From NCBI GenBank assembly GCA_020720045.1, contig DYPH01000014.1:1-47478 (forward strand): a stretch of 47,478 nucleotides of DNA. The letters are read 5' to 3'. The position numbers and the translations under genes were made by a program. This DNA comes from Sorangium cellulosum (GTDB taxonomy: Bacteria; Myxococcota_A; Polyangia; Polyangiales; Polyangiaceae). Below are positions 17,655 through 25,772 of this stretch, in pieces. How positions within the stretch are numbered: position 1 is the stretch's first letter; the number at the start of each line of letters is the position of its first letter. The notes under the pieces are model-generated. The model made no database searches. It saw only the letters and a program-made list of their open reading frames with translations, and was not told where the DNA came from.

Positions 17655-19589
17655 ATGACGCAGAAGACCTTCGACCTCACCGAGAAATCGATCGCCGCCC
17701 TCGAAGACGAGATCCGCGACCACAACCGGCGCTATTGGGACGACGCCGCCCCGACGATCTCCGACTACGCCTTCGACCGCCTCGTCGAGGAGCTCCGCCG
17801 CCGCGCGCCGACGTCACCGGTCCTCGACGATCTCGGCTCCAAACCGGGCCAGGAACTCGGGAGCCGCGTCGAGCACCCGGTCGCGATGCTCTCCCTCGAC
17901 AAGTGCTACGACGACGAGACGCTCCTCAAGTGGACCCAGGATTTCACCGGCGCCGTCGTCGCGGTGCCGAAGTTCGACGGGATCGCCTGCGCGCTCCGCT
18001 ACGGGGAAGACGGCCGGCTCATTGTCGCAGCGACCCGCGGCGACGGCTCCGTCGGCGACGACATCACCGCCAACGTCCTCGGCATCAACGGCGTCCCCCG
18101 CCGGATCCCGGAAGGGCCCCGGGAGATTCGTGGCGAAATCTACATGAAACTCTCCGTCTTCCAGGCCTTCAAGGAGGCCGGAATGGCGAACCCGCGCAAC
18201 CTCGCCGCCGGCGCCATCAAGCAGAAGGACGCGAAGAAGAGCGCCGATTACAAGCTCTCGTTTGCCGCCTACGACCTCCTCGGCAGCGCGGCGACGACCC
18301 AGGTGGAAGTCTTCGAAAAGCTTGCCGCCTTCGGCTTTGACGCCTTCGAATTCACCGTCCTCGAAAAGGAAGCGGCGCCGGTCGGCTACCAGCAGTTCGC
18401 CGCCCAGCGGAGCGCCCTCGATTTTGAGATCGACGGCGTCGTCTACAAGGCAAACGACCTCGGCGAGCAGCGGCGCCTCGGCTCCACGGCCCACCACCCG
18501 CGCGGCGCCATCGCCTACAAATTCCAAGGGGATTCGGGGACGACGACCCTCAAGGCGGTGGAATGGTCGGTCGCCCGCACCGGAGCGATCACGCCGGTCG
18601 CCATCGTCGCCCCCGTTTCGCTCTCGGGCGTCACCGTCGAGCGCGCGAGCCTCCACAACGCCGGCTACATCGCCAAGTTGAACATCGGCGTCGGTGCCGA
18701 GGTCGTCCTCACCCGGCGCGGCGGCGTCATCCCGAACGTCGAATTCGTCAAGACGCCGGCCCCGGAGCCGCTCTCCCTCCCGATCGCCTGCCCGAGCTGC
18801 CACGGCGCCGTCGTCGCCGTGAAGGACTTTCTCTACTGCGCCGCCCCCCAGAACTGCCCGGCCGCCCTCCGCGGCCAGCTCTCCCATTTCGCGTCGACGA
18901 CGGAGATGCTCGGCTTCGGCGACGTCATCCTGGAGCAGTGCTACCAGCGGGGCCTCCTGCGGCGCCCCTCGGACTTCTACCGGCTCACGGCGAAGGACCT
19001 CGAAGGCCTCGAAAGGAGCGGGAAAAAGCTCGCAGCGAAGCTCGTCACCGAGGTCGACAAGACCCGCACGCAGAAGCTCGCCACCTTCCTCCGCGCCTTG
19101 GGCATCGACGAGCTCGGAAAGAGCGTCTCCGGCCTCCTGGAAGGGCGTTACCGGACCCTCGACGCCGTCCTCGAGGCCTCCGAGGAGGAGCTCGGCGGCA
19201 TGCAGGGGATCGGCCCGGTCATCGCGAAGTCGGTCACCGTCGGCCTCGCCGCCGCCCGCGAAGAAATCGATTTGCTTCGGGCCTTTGTCACCTTTGAGGC
19301 CCCCGTCGAAGAGGCGGGCGGCGAGGCCGGTCCGCTCACCGGTGCGTCGTTTGTATTCACCGGCAAGCTCAACGCCTACTCGCGCGGTGAAGCAGAGACC
19401 CAGGTCAAGAAGCTCGGCGCGAGCGTGCTATCCGGCGTCTCGGCAAAGCTGACCTACCTCGTCTGCGGGGAAGAAAAGGACGGCAAGAAGTCCTCGAAGC
19501 AGAAGGCGGCCGAAAAGGCGATTGAAGCGGGGGCGCCGCTCAAGATCCTCGACGAAGCCGGCTTCTTGGCGCTCCTGCCGAACGGCTAA
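17655..19589 (+). CDS. ligA: NAD-dependent DNA ligase
   Basis: Encodes 644 residues, near the family's usual 670. It seals nicks in duplex DNA using NAD. Domains in order: Ia domain (about residues 5-60, RRYWDDAAPTISDYAFDRL), the nucleotidyltransferase domain with the adenylated lysine in PKFDGIA (Lys106) and later RGDGSVGDDITANV, an OB fold with HPRGAIAYKF, a zinc finger CPSCHG...C...CPA (about 376-400), helix-hairpin-helix repeats, and a C-terminal BRCT domain (about 570-644). The sequence is rather divergent in the Ia region but keeps all motifs. Its stop codon overlaps the stop of the opposing glycosyltransferase gene. Confidence 0.93.
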   Translation: MTQKTFDLTEKSIAALEDEIRDHNRRYWDDAAPTISDYAFDRLVEELRRRAPTSPVLDDLGSKPGQELGSRVEHPVAMLSLDKCYDDETLLKWTQDFTGAVVAVPKFDGIACALRYGEDGRLIVAATRGDGSVGDDITANVLGINGVPRRIPEGPREIRGEIYMKLSVFQAFKEAGMANPRNLAAGAIKQKDAKKSADYKLSFAAYDLLGSAATTQVEVFEKLAAFGFDAFEFTVLEKEAAPVGYQQFAAQRSALDFEIDGVVYKANDLGEQRRLGSTAHHPRGAIAYKFQGDSGTTTLKAVEWSVARTGAITPVAIVAPVSLSGVTVERASLHNAGYIAKLNIGVGAEVVLTRRGGVIPNVEFVKTPAPEPLSLPIACPSCHGAVVAVKDFLYCAAPQNCPAALRGQLSHFASTTEMLGFGDVILEQCYQRGLLRRPSDFYRLTAKDLEGLERSGKKLAAKLVTEVDKTRTQKLATFLRALGIDELGKSVSGLLEGRYRTLDAVLEASEEELGGMQGIGPVIAKSVTVGLAAAREEIDLLRAFVTFEAPVEEAGGEAGPLTGASFVFTGKLNAYSRGEAETQVKKLGASVLSGVSAKLTYLVCGEEKDGKKSSKQKAAEKAIEAGAPLKILDEAGFLALLPNG

Positions 19590-20905
19590 GCTTCGCGCTC
19601 TTCCCGGGCGGGCCCGCGGAAAGCGCCCGCGGCGAAAAACGCAAAGATAGGTAGAAGATGGAGGCCGTACCGCGCCGTCGAGAAGACGACGGCGTGGATG
19701 GCGACCTTCGCAACGACCGCGTACAAGAACGGGATTGTCAGTGGATGTTTCCGCTGGCGGAAGATCCCGACGGCGGCAAGCCCGTAGAGAACGATCGGCA
19801 CCAGAAAGAGGAGCCCCTTCGCCGCAAGTGCGCCGTACTGGCCGCGCGCTTTGTAGGTCCCAAACGCTTCGGCGAGCGGCGGGAAGAACTCCGTATGGCT
19901 CCCGAGGAGCAGGCGAGGGACGTTCTTCACAACGACCTTCGCGTAGTGGCTCGGATGCGTTCGGACCATCGCGACCGCGTCTTTCCGGAGGCAGGCATCA
20001 ATCGCGAAATCGTCCGCTTTCGGCGCGGCTGGGGAAGAGGGCTCTTCATGCTCGCAACGATCCCAGGCGGCGTGGAAGTCGTCGCTCTGGGTGTCGAGGA
20101 GCTGGGGATCGTGGGCGGTGAGCCAAAGCGCGTAGCCGCTCGACGACGACACGCCGACGCGCCGGCCGACGAGGGCGCTGTTGCGCGCCTGCCAGGGGAG
20201 GATCGCCGCGGCGAGGGCGAGCGTGACGGCGACCGTCCCGATAAGGAGCGGCCGATTCGAAAAAATACGAGCAAGGACGGCACGATAGCGGGGGAGCTCG
20301 CTTGTGGTTCCGCGCACGGAGGTAAACGCGGCGAGCGGAACGACCGGCGCCCACAAGAGCAGCTCTGGCTTCGTGATCGCGAGGCCGCCGAGGGCGACGG
20401 CCGCCACACCGAGAAGCGCATTCTTCCGTGCCTGCCCCGCCGAGGAAACCGCGAGCCCGGTCGCCGCGAAAAAGAGCGTCGCGAGGGCGATGACCAGGCA
20501 CTCAGCGTTCATCGTCGACGCGTAAAAAAACAGCGCCGGGTAGCCGGCGACGATCGCCCCCGCGATCCATCCACATCGACGCCCGAACGCCCGCTCCGCG
20601 AGCAGCCCGAGCCCGGCCGCCGCCGCGACGACGAGGAGCGCGTTGGCCAGGTAGCCGACGATCGGATTGTGCCCAAAGATTGCGTAAATCCCTGCAAGAA
20701 AGCCGGGATAGCCGGGCACGTAGTTCGTGATGGGGTGCCCGTCGGCGACGTAGCCCCCCCCATCGGCGAGGTGGGTCGCGAGTTGTTGGTAGCTGTCTGC
20801 GTCCGAGGAGATGATCGGCCGCGGCGCAAGCAGCACCCAGGCAACGTGGAGCGCGGTCGCAACTGCCAACAGGAGGAATCGGTTTCGGCGAGCCGGTGCA
20901 TGCAT
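19586..20905 (-). CDS. membrane glycosyltransferase, GT-C fold (PMT/ArnT-like)
   Basis: Encodes 439 residues with roughly ten hydrophobic membrane segments. The first periplasmic loop carries SDADSYQQLATHLADGGGY, which includes the acidic pair typical of GT-C enzymes that use lipid-linked sugars, followed by PGYPGFLAGIYAIFG. The ATG at 20905 was chosen because the segment upstream is Arg-rich and unlike a membrane protein N-terminus. It probably moves a sugar from a polyprenyl phosphate carrier onto a glycan or protein outside the inner membrane. The GT2 gene that diverges from it would supply such a carrier sugar. Its TAG overlaps the ligA TAA tail to tail. Confidence 0.82.
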   Translation of the reverse strand: MHAPARRNRFLLLAVATALHVAWVLLAPRPIISSDADSYQQLATHLADGGGYVADGHPITNYVPGYPGFLAGIYAIFGHNPIVGYLANALLVVAAAAGLGLLAERAFGRRCGWIAGAIVAGYPALFFYASTMNAECLVIALATLFFAATGLAVSSAGQARKNALLGVAAVALGGLAITKPELLLWAPVVPLAAFTSVRGTTSELPRYRAVLARIFSNRPLLIGTVAVTLALAAAILPWQARNSALVGRRVGVSSSSGYALWLTAHDPQLLDTQSDDFHAAWDRCEHEEPSSPAAPKADDFAIDACLRKDAVAMVRTHPSHYAKVVVKNVPRLLLGSHTEFFPPLAEAFGTYKARGQYGALAAKGLLFLVPIVLYGLAAVGIFRQRKHPLTIPFLYAVVAKVAIHAVVFSTARYGLHLLPIFAFFAAGAFRGPAREEREA

Positions 20906-21075
20906 GGCGTATGGTTCTTGGCGTCGTCGGTGGGGCGCGTTAGAGCTGCGTTCCCGCGCGCCGGGGCCTCGCCGCTTACGGCGGCCCTCCGCTGGCGTAG
21001 CGACGAATACCCGACCGGCATCGCGCAACAAAGCCAAAGACCACGACGATCCACGAAACGCCAAAACCGAACCTC

Positions 21076-21795
21076 ATGGCTGTCTGCATTCTCATGCCCG
21101 CGTTTAACGAAGGGGGGACCCTCGCGTCGACCCTCCTCGGCTTGCGCGCAAATGCAGAGAATTTTGGTCGAATTGACGTGATCGTCGTCGACGACGGAAG
21201 CGACGTCGCCATCCGCGCCGAGCAGCTCCCGCCGCCGAGCCCCCATTTCACCGTCGTCCTCGCGCGGCACACGATCAACCTCGGGCAGGGGGCCGCCCTG
21301 GAGACGGCGCGCCGCATCGCCCTCGGCCGCGGCGACTACGACGCCTACGTAACGATGGACTCCGATGGCCAGCACCGCCTCGAAGAGCTCCCCGCATTGA
21401 TCGCCCCATTGAAGAGCGGCGCCGACGTCACTTTCGGCAACCGTTTCCGCGGCGACTCGAATGTCCCCCCGGTCCGTCGCGCAGTCCTCTTTGCCGCCGG
21501 AATCTTTGAGCGAATCGTGACCGGCCTCGCCCTTCAGGATGCCCACAACGGCTACCGCGCCTTCAATAAAAAGGCGCTGTCGCTTTGCCCGATCCATCAA
21601 TCTCGGATGGCCCACGCGACCGAGATCAAACAGCGGATCGCCGCCGCCCAGCGCCACCACGGCGTGAAGATCTCCGAAGTCGCCGTTTCGATTCGCTACA
21701 CGGAAGAGTCGCTCGGGAAGGGGCAGTCGAGCCTCGGCGCGTTCACGATCCTCCGCGATCTCTTCTTCCGGTACCTGTTTGAGGGGGGCTCGTGA
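21076..21795 (+). CDS. glycosyltransferase family 2 (polyprenyl-phosphate sugar synthase type)
   Basis: Encodes 239 residues of a GT-A fold. It begins VCILMPAFNEGGTLASTL and has VVDDGSD (nucleotide binding, Asp39-Asp40), LGQGAALETARRIA and MDSDGQH (the DxD-type metal motif near residue 95). The absence of a long tail and the GNRFRG/AHNGYRAF blocks resemble DPM1/GtrB-like enzymes, which load a sugar on polyprenyl phosphate. It starts 170 bases from the divergent GT-C gene and overlaps the DUF2304-like gene by 4 bases (GTGA). Confidence 0.88.
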   Translation: MAVCILMPAFNEGGTLASTLLGLRANAENFGRIDVIVVDDGSDVAIRAEQLPPPSPHFTVVLARHTINLGQGAALETARRIALGRGDYDAYVTMDSDGQHRLEELPALIAPLKSGADVTFGNRFRGDSNVPPVRRAVLFAAGIFERIVTGLALQDAHNGYRAFNKKALSLCPIHQSRMAHATEIKQRIAAAQRHHGVKISEVAVSIRYTEESLGKGQSSLGAFTILRDLFFRYLFEGGS

Positions 21796-22202
21796 CACTC
21801 GCATCGATCGGTTTGTTGGCGCTCGTCGCCACGCTGCTTGTGTTCGACTTCGTGGCGCTTCGAAAGGGGGGGACGAAGATCCTTATCCTCGAAGTCGCTG
21901 CCTTCTTTGGCGCGGGAATTCTCATTGTCCGCCCCGAGTTTGCCAACTGGGTCGCCCACAAAGTCGGCATTTGGCGCGGCGTTGACTTTGTCATCTATCC
22001 GCTCGTCGTCTGGCTCTTCCGCGAGTCGCTCCTCTCGCGGCACGCTCGTTGGCGCGAGGCCGATCGCGTCACGCGCCTCGTTCAAGCGCTCGCCGTCCGC
22101 GACGCCGTCGATCTCTCCGCGTCGCCCGCGGCGAAGCGTTTGCTGAGAACTCCACGCCGTCTCCCGCTTCGCGGACGGACGCGCGGCGCCGAATCGGCGT
22201 AA
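21792..22202 (+). CDS. small membrane protein, DUF2304-like
   Basis: Encodes 136 residues with a GTG start that overlaps the GT2 stop. Three hydrophobic segments (about 1-20, 28-48, 62-80) and VDFVIYPLVVWLFRESL resemble DUF2304 proteins, which are commonly encoded beside GT2 enzymes; the family role is unknown. The last ~25 residues (TPRRLPLRGRTRG) come from an embedded repeat at 22147-22184 and do not belong to the family, so the end of this gene seems to have been rewritten by a repeat insertion. Confidence 0.7.
   Translation: MTLASIGLLALVATLLVFDFVALRKGGTKILILEVAAFFGAGILIVRPEFANWVAHKVGIWRGVDFVIYPLVVWLFRESLLSRHARWREADRVTRLVQALAVRDAVDLSASPAAKRLLRTPRRLPLRGRTRGAESA
22147..22184. repeat. single copy of the 45-bp-family element inside a gene
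   Basis: Bases from ACTCCACGCCGTCTCCCGC through GGACGGACGCG match, with one change, the two tandem units at 47.38-47.48 kb. The element holds the inverted core CCGCTTCGCGG. It lies in the 3' end of the DUF2304-like gene, read in a different frame from the 47.4-kb copies. Confidence 0.85.
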
Positions 22203-22241
22203 GTTTTTGCGTTTTTTGATCCGCAGCCTCTCCGAAGAAGA

Positions 22242-23786
22242 ATGAGCGAAGTCATGGGTAACACGCGCGAAGTCTCCGTCCTCTTCGTCGAAATCAATGA
22301 AGCCGAGCGGTACTTTCTCGACAAATTCATCGACGCCGGGATCCTCCCGAATTTCGCGCGAATGAAACGGGAAGGGGCCTTCGTCGTGACGAAGGTCCCC
22401 GGCTGGGAAGACAACGGCCCGCGCGCCTGGCGCGACATCATGCCGTGGGTCATCTGGCCGACGATCTACACGGGTATCCCTGCGAAACAGCACGGAATTC
22501 TCGCCTTCGGTCAGGACACGGCCCCCCTCCAGGGCAAGTGCTTGTGGGACGTCCTCGACGCCAAAGGCCTCTCCGTCGGCGTCTTCGGGAGCCTCCTCTC
22601 GTATCCGCCCCGAGACCGCGGCCACACGCGCTTTTACGTCCCCGAAAACCTCGCCGACGACGCCGCCTGCATCCCCGCCGAGGTGCGCCCCCTGCAAGAG
22701 TTCTGCGTCGCCTCGTCGCGCAACTACTCGGAAGATTTCGTCTCTCAGGCGGTCGAAGGGCTCAAGCAGCTCGCCCAGAGCCCGAAATGCGGCGTCTCTG
22801 CGAAGACGATCGCCCGCGTGCTCCTTCAAATCCCCAAGGAGAAGCTCCTCGGGAAGCAGACGGAAGCGGAGCGCGCGATGCTCCTCAGCTACCTCACCTT
22901 CGACGCCTTCAAGCACCTCTACGCGAAGCACCGCCCCCGCTACGCGAGCATGCACATGAACCACGTCGCCTACATGCAGCACCGCTACTGGCGTGCCGCC
23001 GAGCCGAGCCGGTTCCCCGAGGAGCTCTCCGAGACCGACGCCCGCTTCTTCGCGACGCCGGCCGAGCGCGACGCCTACGAGGCGAAGCTCGCCGACCGCA
23101 TCAAGAGCGCGTTCATCTACACCGATCAGCAACTCGGCGAACTGTTTGAGCTTATTGGAGACGACACCATTGTTGTCGTTGGCACCGCGCTCGGCCAAAC
23201 GCCCGTCGACCCGGTCCGCGACATCCACAACCCGGTCGTCCGCCTCGTCCGCGAATACGCCTTCTTCGACGCCGCCGGCCTCACCGATTACCGGGTTCTC
23301 CACCAGATGAATCCCGATTTGACGATCACCTTGACCGACGACGCCGCCGCCGAAAAAGCGGAAAAGATCGTCGCAGGGTTTTACGTGAATGAAGGGAAGC
23401 CGCTCTTCACGATCGATCGTCGGGCCAATCAGCTCTTCTGCGAATTCAATATGCCGACCGGCCTCTACGGCCGCACCAACGGCGTCTACATCCGCCATAC
23501 CGCCAATCCGGCGTTGAAATTCCTCTTCAAGGACCACGTCAGCCAGCACAACTCGAATGACCAGAGCACCGCCCAGCACCGCGACGACGGCTGGCTCCTC
23601 GCCTGGTCCCGTGGCGCGACGGTCGCCGCCCTCCGCGAACAGGTCGCCGTCACCGAAGTGGCTCCGGCGCTCCTCGGCCTCTACGGCTTCCCGCCGGAAG
23701 CGTGGCAAACACTCGATTCTCCGGCATTTTCTGTGACGCGTTCTCCAGTCCGGCCGCTCGCCGGGCGGAGACAAAAGCGTCGGTGA
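22242..23786 (+). CDS. alkaline-phosphatase-superfamily protein with altered metal site
   Basis: Encodes 514 residues. Residues 10-90 (VLFVEINEAER, PWVIWPTIYTGIPAKQHGI) and 236-251 (MHMNHVAYMQHRYWRA) follow the type I phosphodiesterase/nucleotide pyrophosphatase pattern, in which the Thr of TxYTG is the nucleophile. Expected metal ligands are changed: the first-strand Asp is replaced in VEINEAER, D-x-x-x-H reads N240-H-V-A-Y-M-Q-H247, and SDHG reads VGTALGQ (314-319). No signal peptide is evident. It may be an inactive relative or use a different metal arrangement. GAAGA precedes the ATG, and the stop overlaps the acyltransferase start. Confidence 0.72.
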   Translation: MSEVMGNTREVSVLFVEINEAERYFLDKFIDAGILPNFARMKREGAFVVTKVPGWEDNGPRAWRDIMPWVIWPTIYTGIPAKQHGILAFGQDTAPLQGKCLWDVLDAKGLSVGVFGSLLSYPPRDRGHTRFYVPENLADDAACIPAEVRPLQEFCVASSRNYSEDFVSQAVEGLKQLAQSPKCGVSAKTIARVLLQIPKEKLLGKQTEAERAMLLSYLTFDAFKHLYAKHRPRYASMHMNHVAYMQHRYWRAAEPSRFPEELSETDARFFATPAERDAYEAKLADRIKSAFIYTDQQLGELFELIGDDTIVVVGTALGQTPVDPVRDIHNPVVRLVREYAFFDAAGLTDYRVLHQMNPDLTITLTDDAAAEKAEKIVAGFYVNEGKPLFTIDRRANQLFCEFNMPTGLYGRTNGVYIRHTANPALKFLFKDHVSQHNSNDQSTAQHRDDGWLLAWSRGATVAALREQVAVTEVAPALLGLYGFPPEAWQTLDSPAFSVTRSPVRPLAGRRQKRR

Positions 23787-25012
23787 GTGGCGTGACGCCC
23801 ATGGCCGCTCCGCCCGCGCGGACCACGCCCCTCGACCTCGTCCTCCGCATCCGCGATGCCCTCTTCGGGCGCGAGATCTTCCGTGCCTTGGCGATGCCTG
23901 GGCGCGTCCCTTCCATCGATCTCTTCCGCGGAGTCGCGATCACGACCGTCGTCCTCTACCACGGCGGCGTCCTCCCCTACGGCTACCTCGGCGTCGACGT
24001 CTTCTTCGTCGTTTCCGGGCTCCTCATTGGGAGAATCCTCGTCGCAAAGTGGGATTCTGAGGAGCCGTTTCGGTTCCCCGAATTCTTCCTGGCGCGCGGC
24101 TTCAAGATTTGGCCGAGCTACTATGCGATGCTGTTTATCGGCTCGCTCTTTGCCTTTTTCGCCTATCGGACGGGGCGTCCCAATCTCGTCATCGCGCCCG
24201 AAAACCTCGCGCGCTACGTCTTCTTCTTTCAGAATTACCGAGGGACGCCGCACCCCTCTTTCGACCACGTCTGGTCGCTCTGCGTCGAAGAGCACTTCTA
24301 CATCCTGCTCCCGCTGAGCATGATCGTGCTCCGTCGTTTCTTCGGCCGCTCCGAGAAGGCCCTCTTCGGCCTCGTCTTCGGCGCAATCCTCCTCGGAATT
24401 GCTGCGAAAATGCTGGGCCACCGCCTCGGCCGAGAGACCTACGCCGCCACCCACAACCGCATCGATGCGTTGGCCTGGGGCGTCCTCCTCGCCACCCTCG
24501 TCCGGTTCCGCGGCGCCGCCGTCGCGCGGCTCCCCCGGCTACCGCTCTTTGGCGCCGGCGTTCTCCTGTTTGCCGCCGTCGTCGGCTTCGACGCCTTTGC
24601 CGCCCACCGCGGCCTGGCGATCGCCCATTATTTTCACGGTGTTGTCCTATTTTCCGTCGGCCCGGCAGCCGTCTTTCTGGCGCTCCTCGGTGCCTACCAC
24701 CTCGACCCGTCGCGGGCGCCGGCCCCCTTCCAGGCGCTCTTCGCCCCGCTCCGCTTCGTCGCCTACTACAGCTACAACTGGTACCTCTGGCACCCGGTCA
24801 TCGGGCCGGCGCTCCACGATCACCTCGGCTGGGGGCTCCGCGGCGCGCTCCTCTACGTGGGGATCACCTTCGCCGTCGGCGTCCTCTTCACGGTTCACGT
24901 CGAAGAGCCGGCCCTCGCCCTCCGCGAGCGGCTCCTTCCGAAAGCTACTTCCAAACCGTCCAAGGCCTCCGTCGCCGCCTCTGGCTCCCCGACGGCGACC
25001 CAGGCCCCCTAA
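23783..25012 (+). CDS. acyltransferase 3 family membrane protein (OafA-like)
   Basis: Encodes about 409 residues, with GTG at 23783 overlapping the previous TGA; an ATG at 23801 is an alternative start. It has about ten membrane segments. It contains the family blocks PSIDLFRGVAITTVVLYHGG, GYLGVDVFFVVSGLLIG, RGFKIWPSYYAML and FDHVWSLCVEEHFYILLP, where the WSL-x-V-E-E-x-F-Y pattern is typical. These integral enzymes acetylate or acylate sugars on O-antigens, exopolysaccharides or antibiotics. Here the substrate is probably the glycan built by the neighbouring glycosyltransferases. Confidence 0.88.
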   Translation: MSGVTPMAAPPARTTPLDLVLRIRDALFGREIFRALAMPGRVPSIDLFRGVAITTVVLYHGGVLPYGYLGVDVFFVVSGLLIGRILVAKWDSEEPFRFPEFFLARGFKIWPSYYAMLFIGSLFAFFAYRTGRPNLVIAPENLARYVFFFQNYRGTPHPSFDHVWSLCVEEHFYILLPLSMIVLRRFFGRSEKALFGLVFGAILLGIAAKMLGHRLGRETYAATHNRIDALAWGVLLATLVRFRGAAVARLPRLPLFGAGVLLFAAVVGFDAFAAHRGLAIAHYFHGVVLFSVGPAAVFLALLGAYHLDPSRAPAPFQALFAPLRFVAYYSYNWYLWHPVIGPALHDHLGWGLRGALLYVGITFAVGVLFTVHVEEPALALRERLLPKATSKPSKASVAASGSPTATQAP

Positions 25013-25031
25013 GTGTTAGAAAGGCTCCGCT

Positions 25032-25715
25032 GTGGCCCTCATCGACAAAGACCATCAGGCCGAATACTGGGCAAACAACCCGAATGCGCGTCGCTACGAC
25101 CATCCGGTCGTTCGTGCATTTGCCCGCCAGCGCCTCGACTGGCTTGATGGCATTGTTCCGCTCAAAGATGTGGAACGGGCGCTCGACGTCGGCTGCGGCG
25201 ACGGCTTCGCGACCTACTACATGGATGAGCGCGTAAAATACGTCGAAGCGGGGGACGCGTCTGAGCTCATGCTCAAGATCCATCCGCTCCCTGCGGAGCG
25301 TTTGCACCTTCTGGATGCTGAAAATATGCATCAATTCGCCGACAAGAGCTACGATCTTGTCTACGCGTGGGAAGTCCTCCACCACCTGACGAGCGCGAAA
25401 AAAGCGGTCGCCGAGATGGTGCGTGTTTCGAAGAAGTACGTCGTGATCTTTGAGCCGAATCGGGATCACGCGCTCCAATTTCTCTTCGGGTTGGCCGTCA
25501 AGCACGAGCGAGGAATCCTCCGGAGCACAAAGGAATATCTTACGAGCCTCACCGAGGGGCTACCCGTTCGCATCAAAGCGCTTTCCTACTCCGGTCGGAT
25601 CCCGCCGAACAAGACCCCCGAGAGCTGGCTCCCGTTCCTCCTTTCGGTGCCCTTCGAAGGGGGGCGCTACGACGCCATCAGCGTCGGGATGGTCCTCGAG
25701 CGGACCGACGTCTAA
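25032..25715 (+). CDS. class I SAM-dependent methyltransferase
   Basis: Encodes 227 residues, starting GTG at 25032, 20 bases after the acyltransferase. Motif I is ALDVGCGDGFA (about residues 50-60), the acidic post-I residue is in VEAGDASELM, and YDLVYAWEVLHHL is motif IV-like. It fits Methyltransf_11-type enzymes. It is likely to methylate the product of this glycan or lipid cluster; the substrate cannot be told from sequence. Confidence 0.85.
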   Translation: MALIDKDHQAEYWANNPNARRYDHPVVRAFARQRLDWLDGIVPLKDVERALDVGCGDGFATYYMDERVKYVEAGDASELMLKIHPLPAERLHLLDAENMHQFADKSYDLVYAWEVLHHLTSAKKAVAEMVRVSKKYVVIFEPNRDHALQFLFGLAVKHERGILRSTKEYLTSLTEGLPVRIKALSYSGRIPPNKTPESWLPFLLSVPFEGGRYDAISVGMVLERTDV

Positions 25716-25772
25716 CCGAAAGTGTCTCGGCCCCTTGCGGGCGGCCGGGCGGGTGGTTAACGGCAGCACGCC

